Notes under the pieces: generated by a model | The model's database searches: none | What the model saw: only the letters and a program-made list of their open reading frames with translations | Told to the model about the DNA's origin: nothing | Position numbers and translations under genes: made by a program | Shown here: one piece after another, positions 48,931 through 58,435 of the stretch | How the letters are laid out: the number at the start of each line of letters is the position of its first letter | Position numbering within the stretch: position 1 is the first letter of the stretch | Assembly: GCF_018130165.1 (NCBI RefSeq) | Contig: NZ_JAFCLZ010000001.1 | Span: forward strand, 62,001 to 126,000 | From: Bradyrhizobium sp. JYMT SZCCT0180 | Lineage (GTDB): Bacteria > Pseudomonadota > Alphaproteobacteria > Rhizobiales > Xanthobacteraceae | DNA: 64,000 nucleotides | Reading direction: 5' to 3'

Positions 48931-51795
48931 ATGCCAACCGGAATACAGGCCCGCGCCCGAAACGCCGTGAAGCCGAAAGACTTGCGCAACAGGCTGCTCG
49001 TCAGCACCGCGCTGGCGCCGCTCATGTTTGGGGGACTGCTTGCGCTGGCACCCGGCCCGGCGCGCGCCGCCTGCACGGTGGCCGGCACCGGTACCATCGG
49101 CGCGCTCGACTCCGGCGACGTGGCGACCTGCACGGGTGCGGGCAATACCAACACAATCCATGCCTCAGGCAGCGCTGGCGTCACGGTCAACATCGGGGAT
49201 GGCGCCACGGCTACGACCGTCACTCCGACGGCAGGCGCGCTGGGCATTCACCTCGACGCTTCACCGGGGGCAGCCGTAACGATCACCAACAACGCGCAGC
49301 TTGTTTCGAACGGTAATAACGCCATTTTTCTGTCAGCGGCCAGCGACAATGCCACGATCAGCATCACGGCTGGAGGGCTTGTCGATGCCCTTGGCGGCGC
49401 CCCCGCGATACGTTTGTTCGGCACTGTTGGCGACTCACTCACCGGCCTCAATTTGACGATCAACGGCACGGTGAACGCGGCAGGATCGGCGGTCTACACT
49501 GCCTACGTAACCGGCGGGCAATTTACGGTCGGAGCAACTGCCGCGCTCAACGCAGGCTTTCACTTTGCGGACGGTTCGAACAACAATACGATCTCGATGG
49601 CCGCCGGATCATCGGTGCAGAGTTCCTTGCTTGGCGCCTCGATGGTTACCTTAACGAATGCGAACAACAACACCCTCAATCTCGGTGGTGCGATCGCTGC
49701 CCCCAACCTGGGCAGCGTTGGCATAGATGTCACTGGTACATCGACAGGGAACATCATCAACATTCTTTCGACCGGCACGGTCCAGGGCGGAAACACTGCC
49801 GTGTTATTTGGCGCTGGTGGAAACACGTTGAACAACGCGGGCGTCATCACCGGCACCAACAACCCCGCGATCAGCGGCTCGAACGGCACCGATACCGTCT
49901 TCAATTCCGGAACGATCACGGCTAACTCGATCGCCATCAGCCTCAATGACGGCGCGGATTCTCTGACGCTGGCGCCGGGATCAATCATCAACGGATGGGT
50001 CCATGGCGGCAACGGAACCGACACGCTGGGATTTGGCGGCACCGGAAGCGCCACGTTCAACCTCAATAGTCTCGGCGCCGGCCAGCAATATCGGGAATTC
50101 GAACTGCTGCAAAAGACCGGCACCTCGGTCTGGACGCTGACCGGCACCACCGCCTTCAACGGCGCGACGACGGTGGAAGCCGGCGGCCTGATCGTAAACG
50201 GCACATTGCCATCGGTCGTCACGGTCAATGGCGGCTATCTCGGCGGCACCGGCACGGTCGGCGGCCTCGTCGTCAACAATGGCGGCACCGTCGCGCCTGG
50301 CAATTCGATCGGCACCACCAACGTCAACGGCAACGTCACCTTCAACGCCGGCTCGACCTACCAGGTCGAAATCAACGCCGCCGGACAATCCGACAAGATC
50401 GCGGCGATCGGCACTGCGACCCTCAATGGCGGCACCGTGCAGATCGTGCCGCTCGGCACCGGTTTTCTCGCCAACACGCAGTACACGATCGTCACCGCGG
50501 CCGGCGGCGTCACCGGCACCTTCGCATCGCTGGCGCCGCTGAACGCGCCGCTGGTTTCAGGGCAGCTCAGCTACGACGCCAACAATGCGTATTTCACGCT
50601 GCAGCAGATCGCAGGCTTCGGAACGCTGTCGCTGTCGATGTCTGGTTTGACGCCGAACCAGGCCGCCGTGGCTGGCGCGCTGGACACGGCACAGCTCGGC
50701 GGCGTGTCCGGGCCACTCTCCACCGCCATCAACACGCTTGCCGCGCTCAACACGCCCGGTATCAAGGCCGGCCTCGACGATCTCGCCGGACAGATTCACG
50801 CCGACGGGCGCCGTTTCATCACCGATCAAGCCGGCGCCTTCCAGAACTTCATGTGGAACGCCGGTACCCAGTCGCGCGGCGAGACCGTGCGGATGTCGGC
50901 CTCGTCCTACGCGCCGGAGCCTAACGACCCGATCAGCAAGGCGCTTCGAGCGCGCCGCGCCGCGCCAGTGCAGAGCGTGTGGTTCGGCGGCTATGGCAAT
51001 TGGGACAAGGTAGCGACGACCGACATCGCCTACGGCACCAACACCAGCATCGGCGGCGCCGCGCTCGGTGTCGATCTGTGGAACAGCCCCGGTGCCACAG
51101 TCGGCCTCGCAGTCGGCGCATCGACCGGTAAGATCCGGTCGGCAAGTCGCGCCGACCGGATCGACGCCAATGCCGGCCACGCCGGGTTCTACGCACGCGG
51201 CGAGAGCTACGGATTCAACGTCGCATCGGCCATCAGCTATTCCCTCGCGGCGCTCGAATCCTCGCGCACGATCGCGTTCCTGGGAGAAACCGCCACCGGC
51301 CAGTCCCGCGCCAACACGTTTGCCGCCACGTTCGGCATCGCTCGGCCGTTCCAGTTCGGCGGCTTCAAGGCCGAGCCCTTTGCCAACCTCGACTGGTACG
51401 CGACGCGGCAAAACGGCTTCAGCGAAACCGGCGCCCCCGGCGTCAACCAGATTGTACAGGCCGGCAACTTCGACGCGCTGTTCGGCACCGCGGGCCTGCG
51501 CCTGATGCATCAGACCGTGATGGCCAATGGCCTTCCGGCGCAGTTCGGCGTCACGGTCGGCGCGCGCCATGAATTCTCCGGCAACGCGCCAGGCATGCTT
51601 GCGGCCTTCGAAGGCGCGCCGGGAATCCAATTCGCGATCGCCGGCGTCGAACGCGCCCGTACCACGGCGCTCACCGGCCTCGAGGCGCGGTGGGATCTGA
51701 CGGCGACGACGTCGTTCAAGGCCTCCTACGAGGGCGCGTTCGCGCCGGGCCTCGACCGGCACACATTGCGGGGCGCAATCCGCAGCGAATTCTGA
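48931..51795 (+). CDS. Autotransporter with beta-strand-repeat passenger
   Basis: 954 aa from the ATG at 48931 (AAGGA upstream). The extended signal (LLVSTALAPLMFGGLLALAP) precedes ACTVAGTGTIGALDSGDVAT, and the passenger is rich in GNTxTxxxxG strands. An autotransporter-associated repeat (SVWTLTGTTAFNGATTVEAG) leads to GGTVAPGNSIGTTNVNGNVT. The barrel starts near residue 680 (SVWFGGYGNWDKV) and ends RSEF. Unlike the 25033 protein it lacks long tandem repeats and a linker hairpin. It is a surface or secreted adhesin-like protein of unknown partner. Confidence 0.9.
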   Translation: MPTGIQARARNAVKPKDLRNRLLVSTALAPLMFGGLLALAPGPARAACTVAGTGTIGALDSGDVATCTGAGNTNTIHASGSAGVTVNIGDGATATTVTPTAGALGIHLDASPGAAVTITNNAQLVSNGNNAIFLSAASDNATISITAGGLVDALGGAPAIRLFGTVGDSLTGLNLTINGTVNAAGSAVYTAYVTGGQFTVGATAALNAGFHFADGSNNNTISMAAGSSVQSSLLGASMVTLTNANNNTLNLGGAIAAPNLGSVGIDVTGTSTGNIINILSTGTVQGGNTAVLFGAGGNTLNNAGVITGTNNPAISGSNGTDTVFNSGTITANSIAISLNDGADSLTLAPGSIINGWVHGGNGTDTLGFGGTGSATFNLNSLGAGQQYREFELLQKTGTSVWTLTGTTAFNGATTVEAGGLIVNGTLPSVVTVNGGYLGGTGTVGGLVVNNGGTVAPGNSIGTTNVNGNVTFNAGSTYQVEINAAGQSDKIAAIGTATLNGGTVQIVPLGTGFLANTQYTIVTAAGGVTGTFASLAPLNAPLVSGQLSYDANNAYFTLQQIAGFGTLSLSMSGLTPNQAAVAGALDTAQLGGVSGPLSTAINTLAALNTPGIKAGLDDLAGQIHADGRRFITDQAGAFQNFMWNAGTQSRGETVRMSASSYAPEPNDPISKALRARRAAPVQSVWFGGYGNWDKVATTDIAYGTNTSIGGAALGVDLWNSPGATVGLAVGASTGKIRSASRADRIDANAGHAGFYARGESYGFNVASAISYSLAALESSRTIAFLGETATGQSRANTFAATFGIARPFQFGGFKAEPFANLDWYATRQNGFSETGAPGVNQIVQAGNFDALFGTAGLRLMHQTVMANGLPAQFGVTVGARHEFSGNAPGMLAAFEGAPGIQFAIAGVERARTTALTGLEARWDLTATTSFKASYEGAFAPGLDRHTLRGAIRSEF

Positions 51796-51804
51796 GGCAG
51801 GCCC

Positions 51805-52794
51805 CTACTCCACCTTGCCGATCTTCTTCACCGCGGCGACCAGCCGCGCGCTGTCGTCGGCGACGAACTTTGCAAATTCCGGCGCGTCCATGTAGGCGAC
51901 CGGGCTGCCCGCGGTCTCGAAGGTCCTGATCACCTCGGGCGCCTTCACCGCCTGGGCCATCGCGCCGCGCAACTGCGTCATGATCGGCGCCGGCAACGCG
52001 CTCTGCGCGAACAATCCCGCCCAGATGTAGAACTCGACGTCCTTGTAGCCAAGCTCCTGGAAGGTCGGCAGATCGGGAAAGCTCGCGATGCGTGATGCGC
52101 CCCAATTCGCGAGCACGCGCATCTTGCCGTCGTCGACCTGCTGCTTCAGCGTGCCCGGCGCAGAGGCTACCGCCTGCACCGTGCCGCTGAGCAGCGCGGT
52201 CAGCGCGGGTGCGGCGCCGCGGAACGGCACGTGCAGCAGCTTGATGCCGGCGCTCGCGGCGAACATTTCCATCGCGACATGCAGCGTGCCGTAGGGGCCC
52301 GACGAGCCGTAGGGGATCTGGCCGGGGCGCTTTTTGGCGTCATCGACGAAATCCTGCAGCGTCTTCCATGGCGCCGAGGCCGGCACCGCCAGCAGCGTGG
52401 GGTCGGCCAGCACGCGCGCGACCGGCGCGAATTGCGATACTTCGTAGGCCACCGGCCGCTCGAACAGCCGGTCGGCTTCCGGCAGCACCGCCAGCGACGA
52501 CAGCGTCATCAACAATGTGTAGCCGTCGGGCTCGGCGCGCGCCGCCGCCGCATTACCGACCGATCCGCCGCCGCCGCCGGCGCGGTTGTCGACGAGCACA
52601 GGCTTGCCGAGGATTTTCTCCAGCGCCTGCGCCACCGGCCGCGCCGCCAGATCAGCCTGGCCGCCGGGCGGAAACGGCACGATCATGGTGATGTTGCGCG
52701 AGGGGTACGCGGCTTGCGCGAAGGCCGTGTTAGCGAGCGCAGATTGCGCGAGCGGCAGCACGGCAGCGGTTTTGAGAAGTTCGCGGCGATTCAT
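51805..52794 (-). CDS. Bug-family periplasmic solute receptor 2
   Basis: 329 aa from the ATG at 52794, where GGGGGA is well spaced (a further ATG at 52800 is too close). The signal peptide RRELLKTAAVLPLAQSALAN may be twin-arginine. Hallmark segments: ITMIVPFPPGGQADLAARPV, VLVDNRAGGGGGSVGNAAAA, IPYGSSGPYGTLHVAMEMFA and LHVPFRGAAPALTALLSGTV. It has the same length as the receptor at 992. The upstream LysR gene on the same strand is probably its regulator. No TctAB genes are nearby. Confidence 0.92.
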   Translation of the reverse strand: MNRRELLKTAAVLPLAQSALANTAFAQAAYPSRNITMIVPFPPGGQADLAARPVAQALEKILGKPVLVDNRAGGGGGSVGNAAAARAEPDGYTLLMTLSSLAVLPEADRLFERPVAYEVSQFAPVARVLADPTLLAVPASAPWKTLQDFVDDAKKRPGQIPYGSSGPYGTLHVAMEMFAASAGIKLLHVPFRGAAPALTALLSGTVQAVASAPGTLKQQVDDGKMRVLANWGASRIASFPDLPTFQELGYKDVEFYIWAGLFAQSALPAPIMTQLRGAMAQAVKAPEVIRTFETAGSPVAYMDAPEFAKFVADDSARLVAAVKKIGKVE

Positions 52795-52892
52795 TGGCAT
52801 TTCCCCCGGAGTTCTTGTTTTGGTTGTTGGAGGTAGCCTAGCCGAAACACCGTGCCCTGGGCAAAGGCGCCGTTCGTCGCGCCGTCTCGGAA

Positions 52893-53801
52893 CTACTTCT
52901 TCTTCCCCTTGGCGAAATGCTTCATCAGAAACTCCGCCAGCACCTCGACGCGGGCGGGGCGCGGGCCGCCGGGCGGGGTTACCAGATGCACCGCGCCTTC
53001 CGGTTGCTTCCAGCCCTTGAGGATCACCTCGACCTCGCCGGAGGCGATCGCATCGCCGACGATGAAGTCGGGCAGATCGGCGATGCCGAGCCCTGCAATC
53101 ACCGACGGCAACACCGCCTCGCCATTGTTGACGCGCAGTTGCCCGGCCGGGCGCACGCTGGCCTGCTCGCCGGCGGCGTTGGTGTAGTGCCAGACGCCTT
53201 GCGTCGAGAGATAGGCGTAGCCGAAACATTTGTGCTGGGAGAGATGCATCGGATGCGTCGGCCGGCCGTGGCGCTTGAGATAGGACGGCGCCGCCACCGT
53301 GTAGCGCGGCATCGCGCAGAGCCGCCGCGCGATCAGCGAGGAATCAGGCAGCCGCGCGATGCGCAGGCCGGCATCGAAGCCCTCGCCGATCAAATCCACC
53401 GTCGCATCGCTTAAGTGCAGGTCGATCGAGACTTCCGGATACTGGCTCAGGAATTCCGGCAATAGCGGCGCCACCGCCTTGACCCCGAACGTCATCGGCA
53501 CCGCGAGCCGCACCAGCCCGCGCGGCGCCGTCGATTGCGACAGCGCCTCGTTCTCGGCCGCTTCACCATCGACCAGGAGCTGCGTCGCGCGCTCGGCGAG
53601 CTTTTGGCCGGCGTCGGTCAACGCCAGCCGCCGCGAGGTGCGGTTGAACAGCCGCGCGCCGAGACGTTGTTCGAGCCGGCTCACCGCCTTCGACACCGTG
53701 GCCTTGGACAGCGCGAGTTCGGTCGAAGCGGCCGCAAACGACCGCAATTCCACGACCTTCGCGAAAATCGCGAGCGCTTCGAAATCCGGAAGTTTCGCCA
53801 T
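52893..53801 (-). CDS. LysR-family transcriptional regulator
   Basis: 302 aa. The DNA-binding domain is at residues 1-60 (FEALAIFAKVVELRSFAAAS, LSKATVSKAVSRLEQRLGAR). The effector domain has VRLAVPMTFGVKAVAPLLPE, IDLHLSDATVDLIGEGFDAG and LPSVIAGLGIADLPDFIVGD, in the CrgA-like subgroup. A basic KHFAKGKKK end closes it. It lies 98 bp upstream of the Bug receptor gene in the same direction. Confidence 0.93.
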   Translation of the reverse strand: MAKLPDFEALAIFAKVVELRSFAAASTELALSKATVSKAVSRLEQRLGARLFNRTSRRLALTDAGQKLAERATQLLVDGEAAENEALSQSTAPRGLVRLAVPMTFGVKAVAPLLPEFLSQYPEVSIDLHLSDATVDLIGEGFDAGLRIARLPDSSLIARRLCAMPRYTVAAPSYLKRHGRPTHPMHLSQHKCFGYAYLSTQGVWHYTNAAGEQASVRPAGQLRVNNGEAVLPSVIAGLGIADLPDFIVGDAIASGEVEVILKGWKQPEGAVHLVTPPGGPRPARVEVLAEFLMKHFAKGKKK

Positions 53802-53844
53802 TCGGCCCGCCTGTCAGATTGGAATCATCGGGCCTCGCCCGAAA

Positions 53845-54699
53845 TCAGGATGCGAGCTTCACGATACCATAGAGATTGAATTTGAAATCACCCTCCGCGT
53901 AATCGGACTCGAAGGACAGTTTGGCGCGGCGCGACTTAAGCGTTGCCTCCAGTCCTTGCCGCGCGATCTCGTCAGCGACCGCATCCATGGTCGCGACGGC
54001 TTCGCGTTCACTGCCATGGGACTTCGGCACAAACACTTCGGGCAATCCTGCCAGGTGAAAACCGACGCTTTCCAGATAATCGTCCGAGGCCAGCGGCCGC
54101 TTGGCAAATGCCAGGCGACAAACGCGTCGCAACGCGAAGTCATCATCGGATTTCAGTGCCGCACTGGCCTGAAGGATGAGTTCGTTCCACCTGACGAGGC
54201 CGTGCGCGACACCGGCGCTCTCGCCCTTGACGGCGGTAGCCCCTGCCTTGATGACCTGATGGACCAGCATCAAGGCACCGGTGGAAACGACCATGGCGGT
54301 TTCCGACGTCATCGGCGGGCCCAGCACGTACAGCACCGATTGGTGATTTTCCACCGCGTCCTCATCGGCGCTGGAGCGGGCATTGGGATGCACGCGATCC
54401 CACGAAACCCCAAACGAACGGCTCATGCGCGGATCCGGCTTGTCCTGGGAATAGGTGTGATCGATGCTGAAGCCGGTGGCGAAATCGCGGATGGCCATTG
54501 AAGCCGCGTCCGACAGCTTCGCCAGGCCGTTCGCACCGCCAAGGAAACAAAGAACGTGGCGGGGTTTCACCGCCAATCGCCGCGCTTTCGCAGCGGCATC
54601 CTGACCGGACGAGGCCGGCTTCCGGCCACCGGCGTCTGACGGTCCTGCCACCAGCAGCGCTCCCATCAATCCCAATACTCCGCGGCGAACGGCGTTCAT
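53845..54699 (-). CDS. Exported hypothetical protein (unknown family)
   Basis: 284 aa from the ATG at 54699 with GGAGGAG upstream. RRGVLGLMGALLVAGPSDAG at residues 5-24 looks like a twin-arginine or Sec signal. The mature part contains VKPRHVLCFLGGANGLAKLS, FSIDHTYSQDKPDPRMSRSF, LYVLGPPMTSETAMVVSTGA and VKGESAGVAHGLVRWNELI. It may belong to the DUF4261-like group of immunity-type proteins (my recall, weak). No neighbour suggests a function. It lies between the LysR gene and the divergent SDR operon. Confidence 0.65.
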   Translation of the reverse strand: MNAVRRGVLGLMGALLVAGPSDAGGRKPASSGQDAAAKARRLAVKPRHVLCFLGGANGLAKLSDAASMAIRDFATGFSIDHTYSQDKPDPRMSRSFGVSWDRVHPNARSSADEDAVENHQSVLYVLGPPMTSETAMVVSTGALMLVHQVIKAGATAVKGESAGVAHGLVRWNELILQASAALKSDDDFALRRVCRLAFAKRPLASDDYLESVGFHLAGLPEVFVPKSHGSEREAVATMDAVADEIARQGLEATLKSRRAKLSFESDYAEGDFKFNLYGIVKLAS

Positions 54700-54849
54700 G
54701 CGTAACTCCTCCATACGGCGCCTCGCGCCCGAGTGACTGGCATCAGTCTGGGCAAGCCGCCCGGCGGTTCGGTCCAAGAGACCGATTCCGTTGTTTGCGC
54801 GGCCGAAAATAATGGATGTCCGGCACGGGCGGCATTTCCATTAGCCCAC

Positions 54850-54883
54850 AAATAGAAACAATATGTTTCGATAGTTTCTATTT
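54850..54883. promoter_or_regulatory. Strong operator-like palindrome upstream of the SDR operon
   Basis: Perfect 10-bp arms AAATAGAAAC (54850-54859) and GTTTCTATTT (54874-54883), with an inner GAAAC-AATAT-GTTTC (54855-54869). GTTTC or its complement thus occurs three times within 25 bp. TATATA follows at about 54884. It lies 60 bp before the SDR start. This arrangement is typical of TetR or HxlR operators; no such regulator gene is in the window. Confidence 0.6.
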
Positions 54884-54943
54884 ATATACCACGTCGGGAG
54901 GCATATCCAATGGCCATCGGAATTCAAGCAACGGAGAAATCCA

Positions 54944-55696
54944 ATGGCCAAGAAACTTTCGGGCAAGGTAGCACTCGTCACCGGCGGCTCCCGCGGTATC
55001 GGCGCAGCCAGCGCCCGCGCCCTCGCGGATCAGGGCGCCAACGTCGCCATCAGCTATGTCGCCTCCCCTGACAAGGCCGAAGCCGTCGTCAAGGAATTGA
55101 AAGCGAGGGGTGTCGAAGCTCGCGCCTTCAAGGCGGACCAGGCTTCATCTGTCGAGGTCGAGCAACTGGTGAACGACGTCGCCAAGCACTTTGGCCGGCT
55201 CGACATTCTCGTCAACAATGCCGGCGTCGCCGTCAGCGGCGCAGTCGATGATGTCAACGCCGACACCGCGGCACTGGCGCGGCAGGACGCGATCAATGTG
55301 CACGGCGTTGTCACCGCGATCCGCGCTGCCTCGAAACTGATGGGCGAAGGCGGACGCATCGTCACCATCGGTTCGGGCATTGCGACCCGCGCCTCGTTCC
55401 CGGGCCTCGCCGACTACGCCGCCACCAAGGCTGCGATCGTCGGCTACAGCAAGGGCGCATCGCGCGACCTCGGCCCCCGCGGCATCACTGTGAACGTGCT
55501 GCAGCCGGGCTCGATTGATACCGACATGAACCCGAAGGACGGCGGCGATTTCGCCGAAGCCCAGCGTACGCAGCACGCGCTGCAACGCTACGGCACCGCC
55601 GAAGAGATCGCAGCCGGCGTCGTGTTCCTCACCAGCCCGGACGCCTCGTTCGTGACCGGCACCGTCCTCAACGTCGATGGCGGCTTCGGCGCCTGA
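54944..55696 (+). CDS. Short-chain dehydrogenase/reductase (SDR)
   Basis: 250 aa. The NAD(P)-binding motif is TGGSRGIGAASARALADQGA (about residues 14-33), NNAGVAVSG follows near 90, and the active site is IGSGIATRASFPGLADYAATK with Tyr and Lys in YAATK. It ends VTGTVLNVDGGFGA, the classical family end. GGAGA precedes the ATG. It is the first gene of an operon with pirin and WrbA, which suggests quinone or carbonyl detoxification. The operator at 54850 should control it. Confidence 0.93.
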   Translation: MAKKLSGKVALVTGGSRGIGAASARALADQGANVAISYVASPDKAEAVVKELKARGVEARAFKADQASSVEVEQLVNDVAKHFGRLDILVNNAGVAVSGAVDDVNADTAALARQDAINVHGVVTAIRAASKLMGEGGRIVTIGSGIATRASFPGLADYAATKAAIVGYSKGASRDLGPRGITVNVLQPGSIDTDMNPKDGGDFAEAQRTQHALQRYGTAEEIAAGVVFLTSPDASFVTGTVLNVDGGFGA

Positions 55697-55759
55697 TCCA
55701 ATCCAACCTGGGCGCGTTGCGCCTGCTCCTCGCACAAAACTCAACAAGGAGTATTTCCC

Positions 55760-56458
55760 ATGATCGAACTCAGACCCTTTGCAAAACTCGGCGGCGCTGA
55801 CCACGGCTGGCTGAAGGCAAAGCATCACTTCTCCTTCGGCAGCCATTATGACCCCGACAATATGGGGCATGGTAGCTTACGGGTGTGGAATGACGACGAG
55901 ATCGCCCCCAACACCGGCTTTCCCGCCCATCCCCATGCCAACATGGAAATCATCACCTATGTGCGCGAAGGCGCGATCACCCATCAGGACTCCCTTGGCA
56001 ACAAGGGCCGCACTGAAGCCGGCGACGTGCAGGTGATGAGCGCCGGATCCGGCATTCGTCACGCCGAGTATAATCTGGAGCCGACCAATACACGTATCTT
56101 CCAGATCTGGATCGAGCCGACCACACAGGGCGGCCAGCCGACCTGGGGAGCAAAGCCGTTTCCGAAGTCGGACCGTTCCGGCAAGCTCGTCACCATCGCC
56201 AGCGGCATTGCCGGCGACAAGGATGCACTGCCGATCCGCGCCGACGCCCGCGTGCTCGCCACCACGCTGAAGGCCGGCGAGAGCGCGGAGTACGAAGCCG
56301 GCAAGGCGCGGCATCTGTATCTGGTGCCGGCAGCGGGTAGCGTCGAAGTCAACGGCGTGCGCGTCAACGCCCGCGATGGTGCCGCGATCCGCGATGAGGC
56401 CAGGCTGACCATTACGGCGCTGGAAGATAGCGAACTGGTGCTGGTCGACGCGGCGTAG
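55760..56458 (+). CDS. Pirin-family protein (putative quercetinase/redox cupin)
   Basis: 232 aa with AAGGAG before the ATG. The N-terminal cupin carries the metal ligands in GFPAHPHANMEIITYVREG and in THQDSLGNKG, with a Glu in VMSAGSGIRHAEYN. The second cupin is degenerate (VLATTLKAGESAEYEAGKAR). Bacterial pirins oxidise flavonoids or act as redox sensors. It follows the SDR gene by 63 bp. Confidence 0.92.
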   Translation: MIELRPFAKLGGADHGWLKAKHHFSFGSHYDPDNMGHGSLRVWNDDEIAPNTGFPAHPHANMEIITYVREGAITHQDSLGNKGRTEAGDVQVMSAGSGIRHAEYNLEPTNTRIFQIWIEPTTQGGQPTWGAKPFPKSDRSGKLVTIASGIAGDKDALPIRADARVLATTLKAGESAEYEAGKARHLYLVPAAGSVEVNGVRVNARDGAAIRDEARLTITALEDSELVLVDAA

Positions 56459-56474
56459 TCACCACACTCAATAG

Positions 56475-56563
56475 TCGTCATGCCCGGCCTTGTGCCGGGC
56501 ATCCACGACTTCCCCCAGCAGATCGAAAGACGTGGATGGCCGGGACAAGCCCGGCCATGACGA
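56475..56563. repeat. Palindromic REP-like element in the pirin-wrbA gap
   Basis: Left part GTCATGCCCGGC-CTTGT-GCCGGGCATCCACG and right part CGTGGATGGCCGGG...CCCGGCCATGACG are inverted and each forms its own hairpin. The element is inside the likely SDR-pirin-wrbA transcript and could modulate it. It is of the same type as the element at 12089. Confidence 0.7.
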
Positions 56564-56597
56564 ACTTCAATTAAACCAACCTCAAAGGAGAGCCATC

Positions 56598-57197
56598 ATG
56601 GCCAAAGTACTCGTCCTCTATTACTCCGCTTACGGTCACATCGAGGCGATGGCGAACGCCATTGCCGAAGGCGCGCGCGAAGCCGGCGCCACTGTCGATA
56701 TCAAGCGCGTGCCCGAACTGGTGCCCGCCGAGGTCGCCAAGGCGTCGTACTACAAGGTCGACCAGGCCGCTCCCATCGCGAAAGTCGAAGAACTCGCCAA
56801 TTACGATGCCATCATCGTCGGCACCGGCACCCGCTTCGGCCGGATGGCGTCGCAGATGGCGAACTTCCTCGATCAGGCCGGCGGCCTCTGGGCCAAGGGC
56901 GCCCTGCACGGCAAGGTCGGCGGCGCCTTCACCGCAACCGCCACGCAACATGGCGGCCAGGAGACCACGCTGTTTTCGATCATCACCAACCTGCTGCACT
57001 TCGGCATGACCATCGTCGGCCTCAACTACGGCTTTGCCGGCCAGATGAAGCTCGATGAAGTCACCGGCGGCGCGCCCTATGGCGCCACCACGATCACCGG
57101 CGGCGATGGCAGCCGTCAGCCGAGCGACAACGAGCTCGCCGGCGCGCGCTATCAAGGACGCGTGATCGCGGAGACCGCGAAAAAACTGCATGGCTGA
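56598..57197 (+). CDS. wrbA: NAD(P)H:quinone oxidoreductase WrbA
   Basis: 199 aa from the ATG at 56598. The flavodoxin-like FMN site is [20 protein letters not shown] (about residues 4-23), followed by [39 protein letters not shown] and [20 protein letters not shown]. These match WrbA. It reduces quinones in a two-electron step, protecting against redox cycling. It is the third gene of the stress operon, separated from pirin by a palindromic element. Confidence 0.95.
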   Translation: MAKVLVLYYSAYGHIEAMANAIAEGAREAGATVDIKRVPELVPAEVAKASYYKVDQAAPIAKVEELANYDAIIVGTGTRFGRMASQMANFLDQAGGLWAKGALHGKVGGAFTATATQHGGQETTLFSIITNLLHFGMTIVGLNYGFAGQMKLDEVTGGAPYGATTITGGDGSRQPSDNELAGARYQGRVIAETAKKLHG

Positions 57198-57265
57198 TGC
57201 GAGATGGGCGGCATTCTCATTTGAGATTGCCGCCCCATTTATCCATCGGGGACGATGGATTTAGC

Positions 57266-57397
57266 ATGGTCGAACTTCTCTTTATGGCCCAACTGGTGCG
57301 CCGACCGCTGCAGGCGATTGCACGGCGCTGGTGGTGCCGCAGCCTTTTCCGCGCCTCGCGCGGGCAGCGGCGCTGCCCGGAGTGCACCAAATCGTGA
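57266..57397 (+). CDS. Possible small basic ORF
   Basis: 43 aa, MVELLFMAQLVRRPLQAIAR then RRWWCRSLFRASRGQRRCPE and a short end. No strong ribosome site. It is arginine-rich with Cys in a CPEC pair. It fills the gap between wrbA and the DUF5996 gene. Confidence 0.25.
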   Translation: MVELLFMAQLVRRPLQAIARRWWCRSLFRASRGQRRCPECTKS

Positions 57398-57480
57398 AAT
57401 CGGTCTGACGGTTTCGTGATACGAAACGGATTCGTGATACGGAATCCACCACTCGCTTTTCACCGATACGGGGTTCAGGC

Positions 57481-58428
57481 ATGAGCAATCTTCCGCAATC
57501 CCCGTGGCCGGAATTGCCGACCGCGGCGTGGCGTGACACCTATGCGACGCTGCATCTCTGGACCCAGATCGTCGGCAAGATCAGGTTGAGCAAAGCCCCC
57601 TGGCTGAACCATTCCTGGCATGTGGCGCTCTATGTTACGCCGCGCGGGCTGACGACGACGCCAGTGCCGGACGGCACACGTACGTTCCAGATCGATCTTG
57701 ATTTCATCGATCACGTCCTGCGCATCTCGACCAGCGATGGCGCGAAGCGGCAGTTTGCGCTTCCGGGAAAATCGGTAGCCAGCTTCTACGCCGCCACCTT
57801 GGTGACGCTGACCGAGCTGGACATTTCCGTCACCATCGACGAGATGCCGAATGAACTGCCGGACCCGGTCCGGTTTTCGGAAGATAACGTCCACGCTTCC
57901 TACGATCCCGAAGCGGTCAAGGGTTTTCTGCAGATTCTCGTAAACTGCGATCGCGTCTTCAAGCAATTCCGCACCGGCTTTCTCGGCAAGGCCAGCCCGG
58001 TGCATTTCTTCTGGGGCAGCTTTGATCTGGCGGTGACCCGCTTCTCCGGCCGTCGCGCGCCACGTCATCCCGGTGGCGTACCGTATCTGTCCGACGACGT
58101 CGCCTGCGAAGCGTATTCGCACGAGGTCAGCAGCGCCGGCTTCTGGCCGGGAAGCGGCGCGATCGATTATCCCGCCTTCTACTGCTACGCCTATCCGGAG
58201 CCTGCGGGCTTTCGCGCTACGAAGGTGCGGCCGGACGCGGCGTTCTTCAGCGAAGCGCTCGGCGAATTCATCCTGCCCTATGATGCCGTGCGCACGGCTG
58301 ATAATCCCGACCAGGCGTTGCTGGATTTCCTGCAAAGCACCTATGAAGCCGCGGCGATTTCAGCGAAATGGGATCGCGACGCGCTGGAATGCGACTTGGG
58401 CCAACCCAGCGTGGTGCGGCAGGTTTAG
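57481..58428 (+). CDS. DUF5996 family protein
   Basis: The 315-aa protein matches DUF5996: PELPTAAWRDTYATLHLWTQ, LNHSWHVALYVTPRGLTTTP, FQIDLDFIDHVLRISTSDGA, SPVHFFWGSFDLAVTRFSGR and EVSSAGFWPGSGAIDYPAFY. It is soluble with no signal peptide. Function is unknown; the fold is predicted all-beta with several conserved Trp and His. It is convergent with the methyltransferase gene 7 bp downstream. Confidence 0.85.
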   Translation: MSNLPQSPWPELPTAAWRDTYATLHLWTQIVGKIRLSKAPWLNHSWHVALYVTPRGLTTTPVPDGTRTFQIDLDFIDHVLRISTSDGAKRQFALPGKSVASFYAATLVTLTELDISVTIDEMPNELPDPVRFSEDNVHASYDPEAVKGFLQILVNCDRVFKQFRTGFLGKASPVHFFWGSFDLAVTRFSGRRAPRHPGGVPYLSDDVACEAYSHEVSSAGFWPGSGAIDYPAFYCYAYPEPAGFRATKVRPDAAFFSEALGEFILPYDAVRTADNPDQALLDFLQSTYEAAAISAKWDRDALECDLGQPSVVRQV

Positions 58429-58435
58429 CCGCGGA

